The notes under the pieces: generated by a model
What the model saw: only the letters and a program-made list of their open reading frames with translations
Database searches by the model: none
Told to the model about the DNA's origin: nothing
Assembly (NCBI GenBank): GCA_963772065.1
Contig: CAVYVZ010000006.1
Location: 1-64,000 of the forward strand
Origin: CAVYVZ01 sp963772065
GTDB taxonomy: Bacteria; Acidobacteriota; Vicinamibacteria; Vicinamibacterales; UBA2999
Length of the DNA: 64,000 nucleotides
Reading direction: 5' to 3'
Made by a program: the position numbers and the translations under genes
Shown: in pieces, positions 39,396-48,600 of the stretch
Layout of the letters: each line of letters opens with the position of its first letter
How positions within the stretch are numbered: the first letter of the stretch is position 1

Positions 39396-41588
39396 ATGGC
39401 TCCAAGGCTGCGAAGCGTCGGGAGAAATGTTCGCCGCAAGGACGGCGACGGAAAAGTCACCGGGGCAGCGCTCTACGTCGACGATCTGACCTTTCCGGGC
39501 ATGCTCTACGGGACGACGATCCGTTCCAGCATTCCCTGCGGCGAGATCGCGGCGATGAGATTCCCGTTCGACACGAGCGCGTTCATCATCGTCGACGCGC
39601 GCGACATTCCCGGCCGGAACGTCATCGCCCTCATCACCGACGACCAGCCGGCGCTGGCGGAGCGGGTCATACGCCACGTCGCCGAGCCGATCGTGCTCAT
39701 CGCGCACGAAGACCGCGAGGCGTTGGTCGAGGCCCGCGTGGACATCGACTACCACGCCGAGACGCCCGTTCTCGATCCGGTTCACTCACCCACCGTCTTC
39801 AAACGGATTCACCTCGAGAAGGGCGACGTCGCGCGCGGGTTTGCCGCCGCCCACACGATCGTCGAGGGCGAGTACCGGACCGGCCATCAGGAGCAGCTCT
39901 ATATCGAGCCGAACGGCGTGATCGCGGTGCCCGAGCACGGCGGCATCACCGTGTATGGCTCGATGCAGTGCCCGTACTACGTGCACAAGGCGCTGAAGGC
40001 GCTGCTCGATCTGCCCGCGGAAAAGGTCCGCGTGGTGCAGGCCGAGACGGGCGGCGGCTTCGGAGGCAAGGAGGAATATCCCTCGATTCTCGCCGGCCAC
40101 GCCGCGTTGCTGGCGCTCAAGGCAGGGCGTCCGGTCAAGATGATCTACGACCGCGTGGAGGACATGCTCTCGACGACGAAGCGACACCCGTCGATCGTGA
40201 GGCACCGCACGGGGGTCGCGCGCGACGGACGATTGACGGCGCTCGAGATGGACGTGGTGATGGATGGCGGCGCCTACGTCACGTTGAGTCCGGTGGTGCT
40301 CTCGCGCGGGATCATCCATGCGTCCGGTCCGTACCGGTGCGAACACGTCCGGATCGACGGACGCGTGGTGATGACCAACACGCCGCCGAATGGCGCCTTC
40401 CGCGGGTTCGGTGCGCCGCAGACGCAGTTCGCGATCGAAGCGCACATGGATGTGATCGCGGAGCGGCTCGGTGTGGATCCCGTGACGATCCGCGAGCGCA
40501 ATGCGCTGCGTCCGGGTGATACGACGGCAACCGGCCAGGTGATGGGCCGGGATTGCAGCGCGTTGAAGGTGTTGCGAGCAGCGGTCAAGCGGACCAATTT
40601 CAAGAGGAAGCGCAAACAGTTCCGTGCGGTCACGAGCGGAGGTCGGCGAGGTATCGGCCTGGCCCTCTTCTTCCATGGCGCCGGCTTCACCGGCGCGGGC
40701 GAGGTGATGCTCGCATCGCGCGCCTCGCTGGAGCTCACCGAAAGCGGTGCGCGCGTGCTCGTGGCGAACACGGAGATTGGCCAGGGCACGCGGACGATGC
40801 TCGCCCAGATCGTCGCCGATACCCTGGCACTGCCCTACCAGGCCATCGAGGTCAGCGCCGCGGATACGGCCTACGTCCCCGACAGCGGGCCCACGGTGGC
40901 GTCGCGCACCTGCATGGTCGTGGGAGGGCTTCTCGAGCGCTGCGCGCGTGAGATGCGTCAGAAGCTTGGCCGTCTGTCGCCACGCCAGTACCTGCGCCGC
41001 CACGGTCCCCTCGTCGTGACCACCCAGTACGAGCGGCCGCCCGGCATTTCATGGGACGACGAAGCGTACCGCGGCCACGCGTACGCCACGTACGCCTGGG
41101 GCTGCGACGTCGCCGAGATCGAGGTGGACGAAGTGACCGGCGAAGTACGGCCGATCAAAGTGACAGCCGTCCAGGAGATCGGCAAGGCGATCCATCCCCG
41201 CCTCGCGGCGGGGCAGATCGAGGGCGGCACGGTGCAGGGGCTCGGCTACGCGCTGATTGAGGAGGTGGTGATGCGTGACGGCGCGATGGCCAACGCGCAG
41301 CTGACCAACTACACGATCCCGACAACGCTCGACACGCCGCCGATTGACGTCGTGATTCTCGAGAACCCGTACGCGCACGGTCCATTCGGGGCGAAAGGCG
41401 TGGGCGAGCTGCCGATGGACGGCCCCGCTCCCGCCGTGGTGAACGCATTGCGGCACGCGGGCGTCTGCGTGACCTCGATCCCCGCCACCCCCGAGCGAAT
41501 CTTCGGCTGTGTATGGCGGCCCTTTACGGGCCGCCAAGGCGTGCGGCCAGGTGGGCGGGCCGTAAAGGCCCGCCCTACACTGCTATGA
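39396..41588 (+). CDS. Xanthine dehydrogenase-family molybdopterin-binding subunit (large)
   Basis: A 730-residue molybdenum hydroxylase large subunit. It has the N-terminal a/b hammerhead ([24 protein letters not shown]) and the conserved [34 protein letters not shown] and [20 protein letters not shown] motifs. The last holds the catalytic Glu. The substrate is not readable; the AYRCSFR of CO dehydrogenase is absent, so it is not coxL. The C-terminal 24 residues after ERIFGCV are encoded by a hairpin repeat. The stop overlaps the next ATG (ATGA), so the three-subunit operon is coupled despite the repeat. Start is ATG 39396. Confidence 0.9.
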   Translation: MAPRLRSVGRNVRRKDGDGKVTGAALYVDDLTFPGMLYGTTIRSSIPCGEIAAMRFPFDTSAFIIVDARDIPGRNVIALITDDQPALAERVIRHVAEPIVLIAHEDREALVEARVDIDYHAETPVLDPVHSPTVFKRIHLEKGDVARGFAAAHTIVEGEYRTGHQEQLYIEPNGVIAVPEHGGITVYGSMQCPYYVHKALKALLDLPAEKVRVVQAETGGGFGGKEEYPSILAGHAALLALKAGRPVKMIYDRVEDMLSTTKRHPSIVRHRTGVARDGRLTALEMDVVMDGGAYVTLSPVVLSRGIIHASGPYRCEHVRIDGRVVMTNTPPNGAFRGFGAPQTQFAIEAHMDVIAERLGVDPVTIRERNALRPGDTTATGQVMGRDCSALKVLRAAVKRTNFKRKRKQFRAVTSGGRRGIGLALFFHGAGFTGAGEVMLASRASLELTESGARVLVANTEIGQGTRTMLAQIVADTLALPYQAIEVSAADTAYVPDSGPTVASRTCMVVGGLLERCAREMRQKLGRLSPRQYLRRHGPLVVTTQYERPPGISWDDEAYRGHAYATYAWGCDVAEIEVDEVTGEVRPIKVTAVQEIGKAIHPRLAAGQIEGGTVQGLGYALIEEVVMRDGAMANAQLTNYTIPTTLDTPPIDVVILENPYAHGPFGAKGVGELPMDGPAPAVVNALRHAGVCVTSIPATPERIFGCVWRPFTGRQGVRPGGRAVKARPTLL
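41515..41575. repeat. Twin GC-rich hairpins (TTTAC / GTAAA loops) inside the large-subunit gene
   Basis: Two perfect hairpins stand side by side: GGCGGCCC-TTTAC-GGGCCGCC (41515-41535) and GGGCGGGCC-GTAAA-GGCCCGCCC (41553-41575). Their loops are complementary and the two units are near mirror images. The repeat is in frame and encodes the tail [21 protein letters not shown]. Confidence 0.85.
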
Positions 41589-42031
41589 CGACCTTCGTCG
41601 TCAACGGCCGCCGTGTTCGCATCAAGGGGCCGGCCATGAAGCGGCTTCTCGATGTGCTTCGCGAGGACTGTCAGCTCACCGGTACGAAGGAGGGCTGCGG
41701 CGAAGGCGAGTGCGGGGCATGCACGGTGCTCGTCGACGGGGTGCCGGTGAACTCCTGTCTCCTCCCCGTCGCGCAAGTGGCCGGCACGGAGGTCGTGACC
41801 ATCGAGGGCCTCGGTCCGCACCACCCGCTGCAGGAAGCGTTCATCCAGGAGATCGGCGCGCAGTGCGGCATCTGCACGCCGGGCATGATTCTCGCCGCGG
41901 TGGCCCTCGGTCCAAACCCGAGCGTGGATCAGATTCGAAGCGGGCTCGCCGGCAACCTGTGTCGCTGCACGGGCTACACCGCGATCGTCCGCGCGGTCTC
42001 GAAGGCGCGCCGGGGGCGCCGTCAGCGATGA
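41585..42031 (+). CDS. Xanthine dehydrogenase-family [2Fe-2S] subunit
   Basis: A 148-residue small subunit with both iron-sulfur sites: the plant-type cluster ([21 protein letters not shown]) and the C-terminal cluster ([17 protein letters not shown]). It passes electrons from the molybdenum site to the FAD subunit. ATG 41585 overlaps the large-subunit stop by four bases, and its own stop overlaps the next ATG. Gene order is large, small, medium. Confidence 0.95.
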   Translation: MTTFVVNGRRVRIKGPAMKRLLDVLREDCQLTGTKEGCGEGECGACTVLVDGVPVNSCLLPVAQVAGTEVVTIEGLGPHHPLQEAFIQEIGAQCGICTPGMILAAVALGPNPSVDQIRSGLAGNLCRCTGYTAIVRAVSKARRGRRQR

Positions 42032-42852
42032 GGACCGGGGTCGCCGCGCTCGCGCTCCTGGAACCGCGATCGGTGCGCGAGGCATTGACCATGTTGCGGG
42101 ACGAGGGCCCGCTGATGCCGATCGCGGGCTGCACCGATGTCTTCGTGGGCCTGAACTTCGGCACCGAGCGTGCGCGGCGATACCTGAACCTCTGGTCGCT
42201 CACCGGGCTTCGCGGCGTGTTCGTCCGCGACAGCCGCCTCGTCATCGGCGCGCTCGCCACCTACACCGATGTGATCCGATCGCCGCTCGTCCGCGAGCGT
42301 GTGCCGATGCTGGCCGCGGCCGCGCGGGAGATCGGCGGCGTGCAGATTCAAAACCGGGGCACCGTCGCTGGAAATGTCGCCAACGCGTCTCCGGCCGGCG
42401 ATACGCTGCCGGTGCTGGCGGCGGCCGATGCGGTAATCGTGCTCCGCAGTGCCGCCCGCGACGAGCGCCATGTGCCAATCGGCGAGTTCTACTCGGGTTA
42501 TCGCCAGACCGTGATGGCGCCGGACGAGCTGATCGCCGCAATCGAGATCCCGCCCATCGTCGGCCGGCAGTGGTTCCGCAAAGTCGGCACGCGCGCGGCG
42601 CAGGCGATCGCAAAAGTCACGCTCGCCGGCGTGGGCGGTCCGTCGCCTCGGGTTGCCCTGGGCAGTGTGGCGCCCACCGTCGTCCGCGCGCCGCGCACCG
42701 AGGCGCATCTTCAGGCGGGCGGCACTGTGGGCGACGCGGCGCGTCTGCTGCAGGAAGAGATCAGCCCGATCGACGACATCCGGTCGACGGCCGAGTATCG
42801 CCGCCGCGTCGCGGCGAACCTTCTCGCTCAGTTCTGGTCGGAAACGTCCTAG
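42028..42852 (+). CDS. Xanthine dehydrogenase-family FAD-binding subunit
   Basis: A 274-residue medium subunit. It has the FAD-binding loops [11 protein letters not shown] and [29 protein letters not shown], and a CO_deh_flav_C domain at the C-terminus. It completes the hydroxylase. Its stop TAG and that of the convergent alpha-hydroxyacid oxidase lie in the shared palindrome CCTAGG, so the genes overlap by four bases with no terminator between them. Confidence 0.93.
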   Translation: MRTGVAALALLEPRSVREALTMLRDEGPLMPIAGCTDVFVGLNFGTERARRYLNLWSLTGLRGVFVRDSRLVIGALATYTDVIRSPLVRERVPMLAAAAREIGGVQIQNRGTVAGNVANASPAGDTLPVLAAADAVIVLRSAARDERHVPIGEFYSGYRQTVMAPDELIAAIEIPPIVGRQWFRKVGTRAAQAIAKVTLAGVGGPSPRVALGSVAPTVVRAPRTEAHLQAGGTVGDAARLLQEEISPIDDIRSTAEYRRRVAANLLAQFWSETS

Positions 42853-44045
42853 GCGTACGTGGGTCGGCGCGAGGCTTCCATCCACTCCGGTCCTTCGACA
42901 TACGAGCGATCGAGCTCGCGCACCGATGAACAGGCGAGGAGCTTCATCGTCCGCATCAGATCCGTCCGCAGGATGTCGAGCGCCCGCGTCACGCCCGCTT
43001 CCCCACCCGCGGCGAGGCCGTAGGCGTAGGCGCGGCCGATCATCACGGCACGGGCGCCAAGCGCCAGCGCTTTCACGGCGTCGCCGCCGCGCCGGATGCC
43101 GCCGTCGATCAGTACCTCGACGCGCCCGTTGACCGCGGCCAGCACTTCCGGCAGCACGCGAAGCGTGGCTGCAACGCCATCGAGCTGGCGGCCGCCATGG
43201 TTCGACACGACAACGGCGTTCGCGCCCGCGTCCATCGCCCGACGCGCATCGTCTGCGGTGTGGACGCCTTTGACCACAATCGGGCCGTTCCAGAAGTCGC
43301 GAAGCCACCGCATGTCGTCCCAGCAGACGATGGCGCCGTCGAGCGCCGCCGTCACGTCGGCGTAGCCCATGGGACCCTCTGGCAGCATGACGTTTGGAAA
43401 CGTCATCAAGCCGCCGTCTGCGTAGAAATCGAGCAGCCAGCCGGGCCGCGCCAGGATCTGCGGGAGGTACGGCAGCATCGCGAACGGCTTCTTGCTGATC
43501 AGCTCCTTCGCGCCGTTGCGCGGATCGCGCTCGCGCATGCCGGCCACCGGCGTATCGATCGTGACGACGAGCGCCGAGTAGCCCACCGCCTTGGCGCGTG
43601 CGATGGCACCCTGGGCGATATCGCGACCACCGCACAGATACACCTGGTACCAGCAGGGTCCCGTGGATGCTGCCTTCACTTCTTCGAGCCGTGTGCCGGA
43701 AAGCGTCGAGAGGGTATAGATGGTGCCCGCCTTGCCGGCGGCCGCCGAGGCGGCCGTCTCGCCGCGCGGCCAGAACATCCGGCTGCTGCCCACGGGCCCG
43801 AGAATGATCGGCATCGACAGCGTGTGGCCGAGGACCGTGGTGCTGAGATCCACGGTCGGCACCACGACGCCACTGCGCGGGCGGAACCGCACGTCCTCGA
43901 AGATGCGGCAGTTCTCCCGGAGGGTCACTTCGGCTTCGGCGCCGCCGTCGATGTAGTCGAATACCATCCGCGGCAGCCGGCGGCGGGCCAGCTCGCGGAG
44001 GTCGGCAATGTTGACGACGCGTGACGAGGTAACTGGGGATGCCAT
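42849..44045 (-). CDS. FMN-dependent alpha-hydroxy acid dehydrogenase/oxidase
   Basis: A 398-residue member of the lactate dehydrogenase (LldD)/glycolate oxidase family. It contains VVNIADLRELARRRLPRMVFDYIDGGAE, the catalytic motif VVSNHGGRQLD with His, VLIDGGIRRGGDAVKALALGARAVMIGR, and the Tyr/Lys region VVVKGVHTADDA. It oxidises a 2-hydroxy acid using FMN; the substrate is not identifiable here. No cytochrome b2 domain or N-terminal anchor is present. A TAGAAT hexamer lies 10 bases before ATG 44045. Confidence 0.92.
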   Translation of the reverse strand: MASPVTSSRVVNIADLRELARRRLPRMVFDYIDGGAEAEVTLRENCRIFEDVRFRPRSGVVVPTVDLSTTVLGHTLSMPIILGPVGSSRMFWPRGETAASAAAGKAGTIYTLSTLSGTRLEEVKAASTGPCWYQVYLCGGRDIAQGAIARAKAVGYSALVVTIDTPVAGMRERDPRNGAKELISKKPFAMLPYLPQILARPGWLLDFYADGGLMTFPNVMLPEGPMGYADVTAALDGAIVCWDDMRWLRDFWNGPIVVKGVHTADDARRAMDAGANAVVVSNHGGRQLDGVAATLRVLPEVLAAVNGRVEVLIDGGIRRGGDAVKALALGARAVMIGRAYAYGLAAGGEAGVTRALDILRTDLMRTMKLLACSSVRELDRSYVEGPEWMEASRRPTYA

Positions 44046-44055
44046 GAGCGCTTAG

Positions 44056-44061
44056 ATTCTA
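44056..44061 (-). promoter_or_regulatory. -10-like hexamer TAGAAT of the hydroxyacid oxidase gene
   Basis: TAGAAT on the minus strand ends 10 bases before ATG 44045. It overlaps the stop codon of the short reading-frame remnant just upstream. Confidence 0.4.
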
Positions 44062-44117
44062 CCGTTTGTCTTTCTGGAATTCCGAGAACCTGTTCTGCAC
44101 CAGGTCTCCGTTCCCCC

Positions 44118-44209
44118 CGCTTCGAGCGCGTTGGCGATCTGGCGTGAATGGGAAGCACTTCGTCGAGCGGGATGGGTCCGTTCGCGATGCGGTCGGCGAG
44201 TGTCGCCTT
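44118..44209 (-). pseudogene. Ser/Thr kinase remnant (about 30 residues)
   Basis: On the minus strand 44203-44147 reads TLADRIANGPIPLDEVLPI. After a frame slip, 44144-44118 reads RQIANALEA. Together they match the segment between the kinase hinge and helix E, as in the kinase at 45955 (TLADRIAKGPVAPDEALHLAQQLVGALDAA). Nothing else of a kinase flanks it. A third frame continues with GNGDLVQNRFSEFQKDKR and a stop, possibly the end of another lost gene. The fragment abuts the TTTGACC repeat. Confidence 0.65.
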
Positions 44210-44257
44210 TGACCTTTGCCTTTGACCTTTGACCTTGCGCGGCGACGCCGCGCAAGG
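44207..44257. repeat. TTTGACC word repeat with adjoining hairpin
   Basis: CCTTTGACCTTTGCC and further CTTTGACC words repeat four times in 30 bases and run into a perfect 10-bp hairpin, CCTTGCGCGG-CGACG-CCGCGCAAGG (44233-44257). It lies in the 248-base gap between divergent genes, upstream of the six-TM kinase promoter. Confidence 0.75.
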
Positions 44258-44281
44258 CCGCGCCCGAGTATAGCGGGGACC

Positions 44282-44287
44282 TATAAT
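44282..44287 (+). promoter_or_regulatory. Perfect -10 TATAAT of the six-TM kinase gene
   Basis: TATAAT ends 6 bases before ATG 44294. A start site seven bases downstream of the hexamer would be the A of the ATG, giving a leaderless mRNA. No convincing -35 is seen 17 bases upstream. Confidence 0.6.
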
Positions 44288-44293
44288 TCGGTC

Positions 44294-45924
44294 ATGCGGA
44301 GCGCGTCACACATTGCAGTGGCCCTGCCGACCGGGGCCACCGATCAGGCCGACGTCCGCGCGTTCCTGCAGGATCGAATCAGGTTGTGGGCGTTCTGGGT
44401 GTTCGTCCTCTCGTTCGGCTTCTATCTCACCAACCTGGTGACGTTTCCATTCGTGCGCGCGCGGCCTGGACGGGGCCTTGGCGACGTCATATTCGAGTCG
44501 GGCAACCTCCTGCACCTCGCCGCCTCCTCGACATTCGCCGCGGTGTGGCTCGTGACCCGCCGAATGCGGTTCTCGATCGACGCGCTCCGTGTTCTCGAGG
44601 TCGTCGCGCTCGTGCTCGGTTGTCTGCTGTTCGCCTTGATGGGATTGAATCTCGTCGGCATGCAACGAGCGCTGGGGATCACCTTCTCAGTGGGGCTCTA
44701 TGCCGGTCTGCTCGCGTGCGCGAATACGGTGATGGCGCGCGCCATCGCCGTGCCGAGCACCGCGCGCCGCACCCTCGTGGTCAGCAGCATCGCCATGCTC
44801 CCGCTCGTGCCCGCGACCTTCGCTGCCACCGGCTCCGCGGCTGCCGTCGTGAACGTGACCACCTGGTGTGCGGTGACGATCGCCATTGCCACCATGGGGT
44901 CGCGCGTGATCTTCGGGTTGCGCGTCGAAGCGGCGCGCGTGCGGCGGCTGGGCCAGTACACGCTCGAGGAGAAGATCGGCGCCGGCGGGATGGGCGTCGT
45001 CTATCGCGCGAGCCACGCGATGCTGCGCCGGCCGACCGCGATCAAGCTGCTGCCGCCCGAGCGCGCCGGCGACGTGAACCTGGTGCGCTTCGAGCGCGAA
45101 GTGCAAATGACCGCGCAGCTCAGTCACCCGAACACCGTCGCCATCTACGACTACGGGCGCACGCCGGACGGCGTCTTCTACTACGCGATGGAATACCTCG
45201 ACGGAATCAACCTCGAGGACCTCGTGACGCATCGCACGGCCCCCTCCCGGCGGCCCGAGTGATCGCGATCCTCGAGCAGGTGTGCGGCGCGCTGGCCGAA
45301 GCGCACGCGGCCGGCCTCGTGCACCGCGACATCAAGCCCGCCAACATCATCCTGACCGAACGCGGCGGCGAGCCGGATGTGGTCAAGGTCGTGGACTTCG
45401 GCCTGGTCAAGCCGCTCGCGGCGACCAACTTGGAAGCGACGATGGCTGGCGCCAGCGTGCTGACGGGTACTCCGCTCTACATGTCACCCGAAGCGATGAC
45501 GGCGCCCGAGACGGCGGATCCGCGCGGCGACCTGTATGCCGTCGGCGCGGTCGGCTATTTCCTGCTGACGGGCCGTCCCGTCTTCGAAGGCGGCAGCGTC
45601 GCCGAGATCATCGGTCACCACCTGCACACCACTCCCGTGCCGCCGTCTCAACGAGGCGCCTGGCCGGTGCCGGCAGACCTGGAGGCGCTGATCCTGAAAT
45701 GCCTGGAGAAGCGGCCTGACGATCGGCCGCGGAGCGCGCGCGAGCTTCGCGACGAGTTGCGACGCTCGCGGCAGGCTCACGCGTGGACGGCCGATGACGC
45801 GGCGCAATGGTGGCGCGCGTTCCGCCGCCGCGGCGCGACGGTGTCGAACGAGCCGCTCAACGTGCCGCAGCCGGGCGAATTGACCGTCACGGTCGACATC
45901 TCCGAGCGCCTCACTCAGGCATAA
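44294..45924 (+). CDS. Six-TM Ser/Thr protein kinase (one frame break)
   Basis: Six membrane helices (about 32-52, 70-87, 100-123, 128-148, 159-180, 185-208) precede the kinase domain, the reverse of the usual kinase-then-TM order. The kinase shows IGAGGMGVVY (228-237), catalytic Lys251, HRDIKPANI, DFGLVKPL and MSPEAMTAPE. The frame breaks in the HRTGPLPAARV region at about 45238-45241, where one G is missing from CGGGCCCC. Downstream text resumes without loss as VIAILEQVCGALAEAHAAGL. The membrane part could sense a lipophilic or membrane signal, but this is a guess. It ends 30 bases before the next kinase gene. Confidence 0.88.
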
Positions 45925-45933
45925 CGGGCAGAC

Positions 45934-45939
45934 TATAAT
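45934..45939 (+). promoter_or_regulatory. Perfect -10 TATAAT of the TolB-propeller kinase gene
   Basis: TATAAT lies 10-15 bases after the previous stop codon and ends 15 bases before ATG 45955, giving a leader of about 8 bases. The downstream kinase therefore has its own promoter. Confidence 0.55.
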
Positions 45940-45954
45940 CCGCGCACACCGGAC

Positions 45955-48588
45955 ATGGGTCTTGAAGCCGGCGGACGTGTCGGCGCGTATGAGATTGTCG
46001 GTTTGCTCGGCGCCGGCGGCATGGGCGAGGTCTATCGCGCGCGCGATACCAGGCTGCACCGCGAGGTGGCGATCAAGATACTGCCCGACCTCTTTGCTCT
46101 CGATCCCGACCGCCGCGCGCGGTTCGAGCGCGAGGCGCAGGTGCTCGCCTCTCTGAATCATCCGCACATCGCCGCCATTTACGGGTTCGAGGAATCGAAC
46201 TCGTCTGGCGCGATCGTGATGGAGCTGGTCGAAGGCCCGACGCTCGCGGACCGCATCGCCAAAGGTCCCGTGGCTCCTGACGAGGCGCTGCATCTCGCGC
46301 AACAGCTGGTCGGGGCGCTCGACGCCGCGCACGAAAAGGGGATCATCCACCGCGACCTGAAGCCAGCCAACGTCAAGCTGACATCCGACGGGACGGTGAA
46401 AGTGCTCGACTTCGGGTTGGCCAAGGCGCTGTCGAGCGACGCGGTCCGGGCGGACATCACGCAGTCACCGACGCTGTCGGCGGTCGGCACACGCGCGGGC
46501 GTGATTCTCGGCACCGCGGCGTACATGAGCCCGGAGCAGGCGCGCGGTCAAGTCACGGACAAACGCGCAGACATCTGGGCGTTCGGCTGTGTGGTCTACG
46601 AGCTGTTGACCGGCCGCAAGGCCTTCGATGGTACGACCGTATCCGACACGGTCGCTGCGATCCTCACGCGCGATCCCGATTGGTCCGCGCTGCCTGGCGC
46701 CACGCCGTCTCCCGTCCGGCGGCTCCTGCGAAGGTGCCTGGAGAAGGATCCAAAGAAGCGGTTGCGTGACATCGGCGACGCAGCGGTCATTCTCGAGGTT
46801 CCGGTCGTTCCCACTCGGAAGCGAAATGCGTGGCCCGTTCTCGCCGTGGCTCTTGCGGCCGCCGCAGCCGGAGCCATCGCGGCTGGATGGTGGCGCGAAC
46901 GCCCCGCTCCGCCGACGGGAGTTGCGCTCTCGAACCACACCATCGCGACGCGCTTGACCGACTATGGCGGATCGGAGACCTGGCCCGCGATTTCACCAGA
47001 CGGCCGATCGTTCGCGTTCGTCTCCGGCCACGCGGGCACACCGGATATCTGGTTGCGGCAAGTCACCGGAGGCGAACCGATTCGGCTCACCAACGATGGC
47101 GCCGAGGAATCGGAGCTGGTGTTCGCGCCAGACGGAGAAGCGATTTATTTCACGCGGACAGACGCCGACGGCTTCGGCGTATGGCAGGTCGGAGTCCTCG
47201 GCGGCCAACCCCGCAAGATCCTGACGGGCGCACGGTCCGCTGCGCCGTCGCCGGATGGACGGGATCTCGCCTACGCACAGCTGGACTCCGGCGGGTTCCA
47301 TCTGGCGGTGCGCGGATTGAACGACCAGGAGCCGCGCGTCATAGCCAGACGCATCAACGTTGGAGGCTTCGCGGGCGGCTCCGTGCGTGCGGCATGGTCG
47401 CGCAACGGTCGTTGGCTGTCGTTTGTCCGCGCCGGTCTGTTCGCCCCGGCCAACGTGTTCGTCATCGACGCACGGACGGGTGAAGAGCGCCAGATCACCC
47501 GCTTCACGCGGGGCAACGAGGGTGTCAGCGGACATGTGTGGCTGACGGACAATCGCCACGTTGTCGTCACGTACGTCCCGTTTCCGCGTCAGCAGGCGAT
47601 AACGGATCTCGGGATTCTGGATACGGAGACCGGATCAATCACCCGGATGACAATGACCGTGAACACGGCGTTTGCGACTCCCTCGGTCTCGGCCGACGGC
47701 TCGCGTCTTATCGTCAGCGCCGTCCGGAGTGTTCGTGGCGTCTGGAAGATCCCGATGAACCCGGGCGTGCCCGGGTCGCAGCTGATGGACGCGCAAGGCG
47801 ATCCCATCTGGACCTTCGTGACCCGCGACGGCCACGCGCTCCTTGTGAATACGACACTCAGCGGCAGCCGCAATCTCTGGTTGAAGCCCCTCGGCCAGCA
47901 AGGCCCGATGCGGCAGATTACATATGTCCCCGGCGACGCCGTCGCGCATTCGTCCCTCTCACCCGATGGTACGCGCGTCGCCTTTGCGTCGGCGGCGGCT
48001 GGCCATTCGGACATCTGGGTGCAGAATGTCGACGGCACGGCACCACGCCAATTGACCAACGACGCGGCCGCAGACTCGTGGCCGGTCTGGTCACCGGACG
48101 GTGAGTGGATCGTCTTCCAGGCTATTTTCGCGGGCGAAGGTGGGCGTCAGACGTGGCGGGTGCGCTCGAGTGGGGGATCGGCGGAGAAACTTCTTGATGG
48201 TGGTTTCCGCGGCGACTGGATTCGCCAGCCATCAGGTTCGGGCACCTGGATTGTGACGTCCCTGGCCACGTCCAGAAATGTGGTGCGCTTGATCGATGTC
48301 GAGCGGCGGTCGACGGTCTGGGAGATTCAAGTACCGGGAAGCGATTTGTCGCTGCCGATGTTCAGTTCTGATGGTCGCACGTTCAGCATGCCTTACGCGG
48401 TCAGTCGAGGCAGCGATGCAATTGGAGTATTCGAGACGGAAACGGGTAAGCAGCTATCTGCGATCCCACTTCCGTTTCACGTGTTGTTCCGCGCCAGCTG
48501 GGTAGACGATGGAAAGGCGTTTCTTGTCAATCGTACGGATCAGCTGACCAACGTGGCGCTCTTCGACAAGTTCTGGCAACGGCCGTGA
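45955..48588 (+). CDS. Ser/Thr protein kinase with TolB-like propeller sensor
   Basis: The 877-residue protein has a complete kinase domain ([13 protein letters not shown] at 19-31, Lys41, HRDLKPANVKL, DFGLAKAL, MSPEQARGQ). A membrane helix follows (about 284-303). The extracytoplasmic part is built of TolB/WD40-like PD40 repeats (WPAISPDGRSFAFVS, LVFAPDGEAIYFTR, SLSPDGTRVAFASAAAGHSDIWVQ, PVWSPDGEWIVFQA). The propeller probably senses a periplasmic ligand or protein and controls kinase activity. This architecture is common in Acidobacteriota. The frame is intact. Confidence 0.93.
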   Translation: MGLEAGGRVGAYEIVGLLGAGGMGEVYRARDTRLHREVAIKILPDLFALDPDRRARFEREAQVLASLNHPHIAAIYGFEESNSSGAIVMELVEGPTLADRIAKGPVAPDEALHLAQQLVGALDAAHEKGIIHRDLKPANVKLTSDGTVKVLDFGLAKALSSDAVRADITQSPTLSAVGTRAGVILGTAAYMSPEQARGQVTDKRADIWAFGCVVYELLTGRKAFDGTTVSDTVAAILTRDPDWSALPGATPSPVRRLLRRCLEKDPKKRLRDIGDAAVILEVPVVPTRKRNAWPVLAVALAAAAAGAIAAGWWRERPAPPTGVALSNHTIATRLTDYGGSETWPAISPDGRSFAFVSGHAGTPDIWLRQVTGGEPIRLTNDGAEESELVFAPDGEAIYFTRTDADGFGVWQVGVLGGQPRKILTGARSAAPSPDGRDLAYAQLDSGGFHLAVRGLNDQEPRVIARRINVGGFAGGSVRAAWSRNGRWLSFVRAGLFAPANVFVIDARTGEERQITRFTRGNEGVSGHVWLTDNRHVVVTYVPFPRQQAITDLGILDTETGSITRMTMTVNTAFATPSVSADGSRLIVSAVRSVRGVWKIPMNPGVPGSQLMDAQGDPIWTFVTRDGHALLVNTTLSGSRNLWLKPLGQQGPMRQITYVPGDAVAHSSLSPDGTRVAFASAAAGHSDIWVQNVDGTAPRQLTNDAAADSWPVWSPDGEWIVFQAIFAGEGGRQTWRVRSSGGSAEKLLDGGFRGDWIRQPSGSGTWIVTSLATSRNVVRLIDVERRSTVWEIQVPGSDLSLPMFSSDGRTFSMPYAVSRGSDAIGVFETETGKQLSAIPLPFHVLFRASWVDDGKAFLVNRTDQLTNVALFDKFWQRP

Positions 48589-48600
48589 GCGGCTCGCCCC

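Noticed and set aside
36615..41588. A genuine histidine kinase-hydroxylase fusion protein
   Set aside because: The junction runs through a hairpin repeat and the antisense of ompA, and one missing G in the repeat explains the lost stop.
39396..42852. Aerobic CO dehydrogenase (coxLSM)
   Set aside because: The large subunit lacks the AYRCSFR active-site loop that marks form I CoxL; only the wider hydroxylase family is supported.
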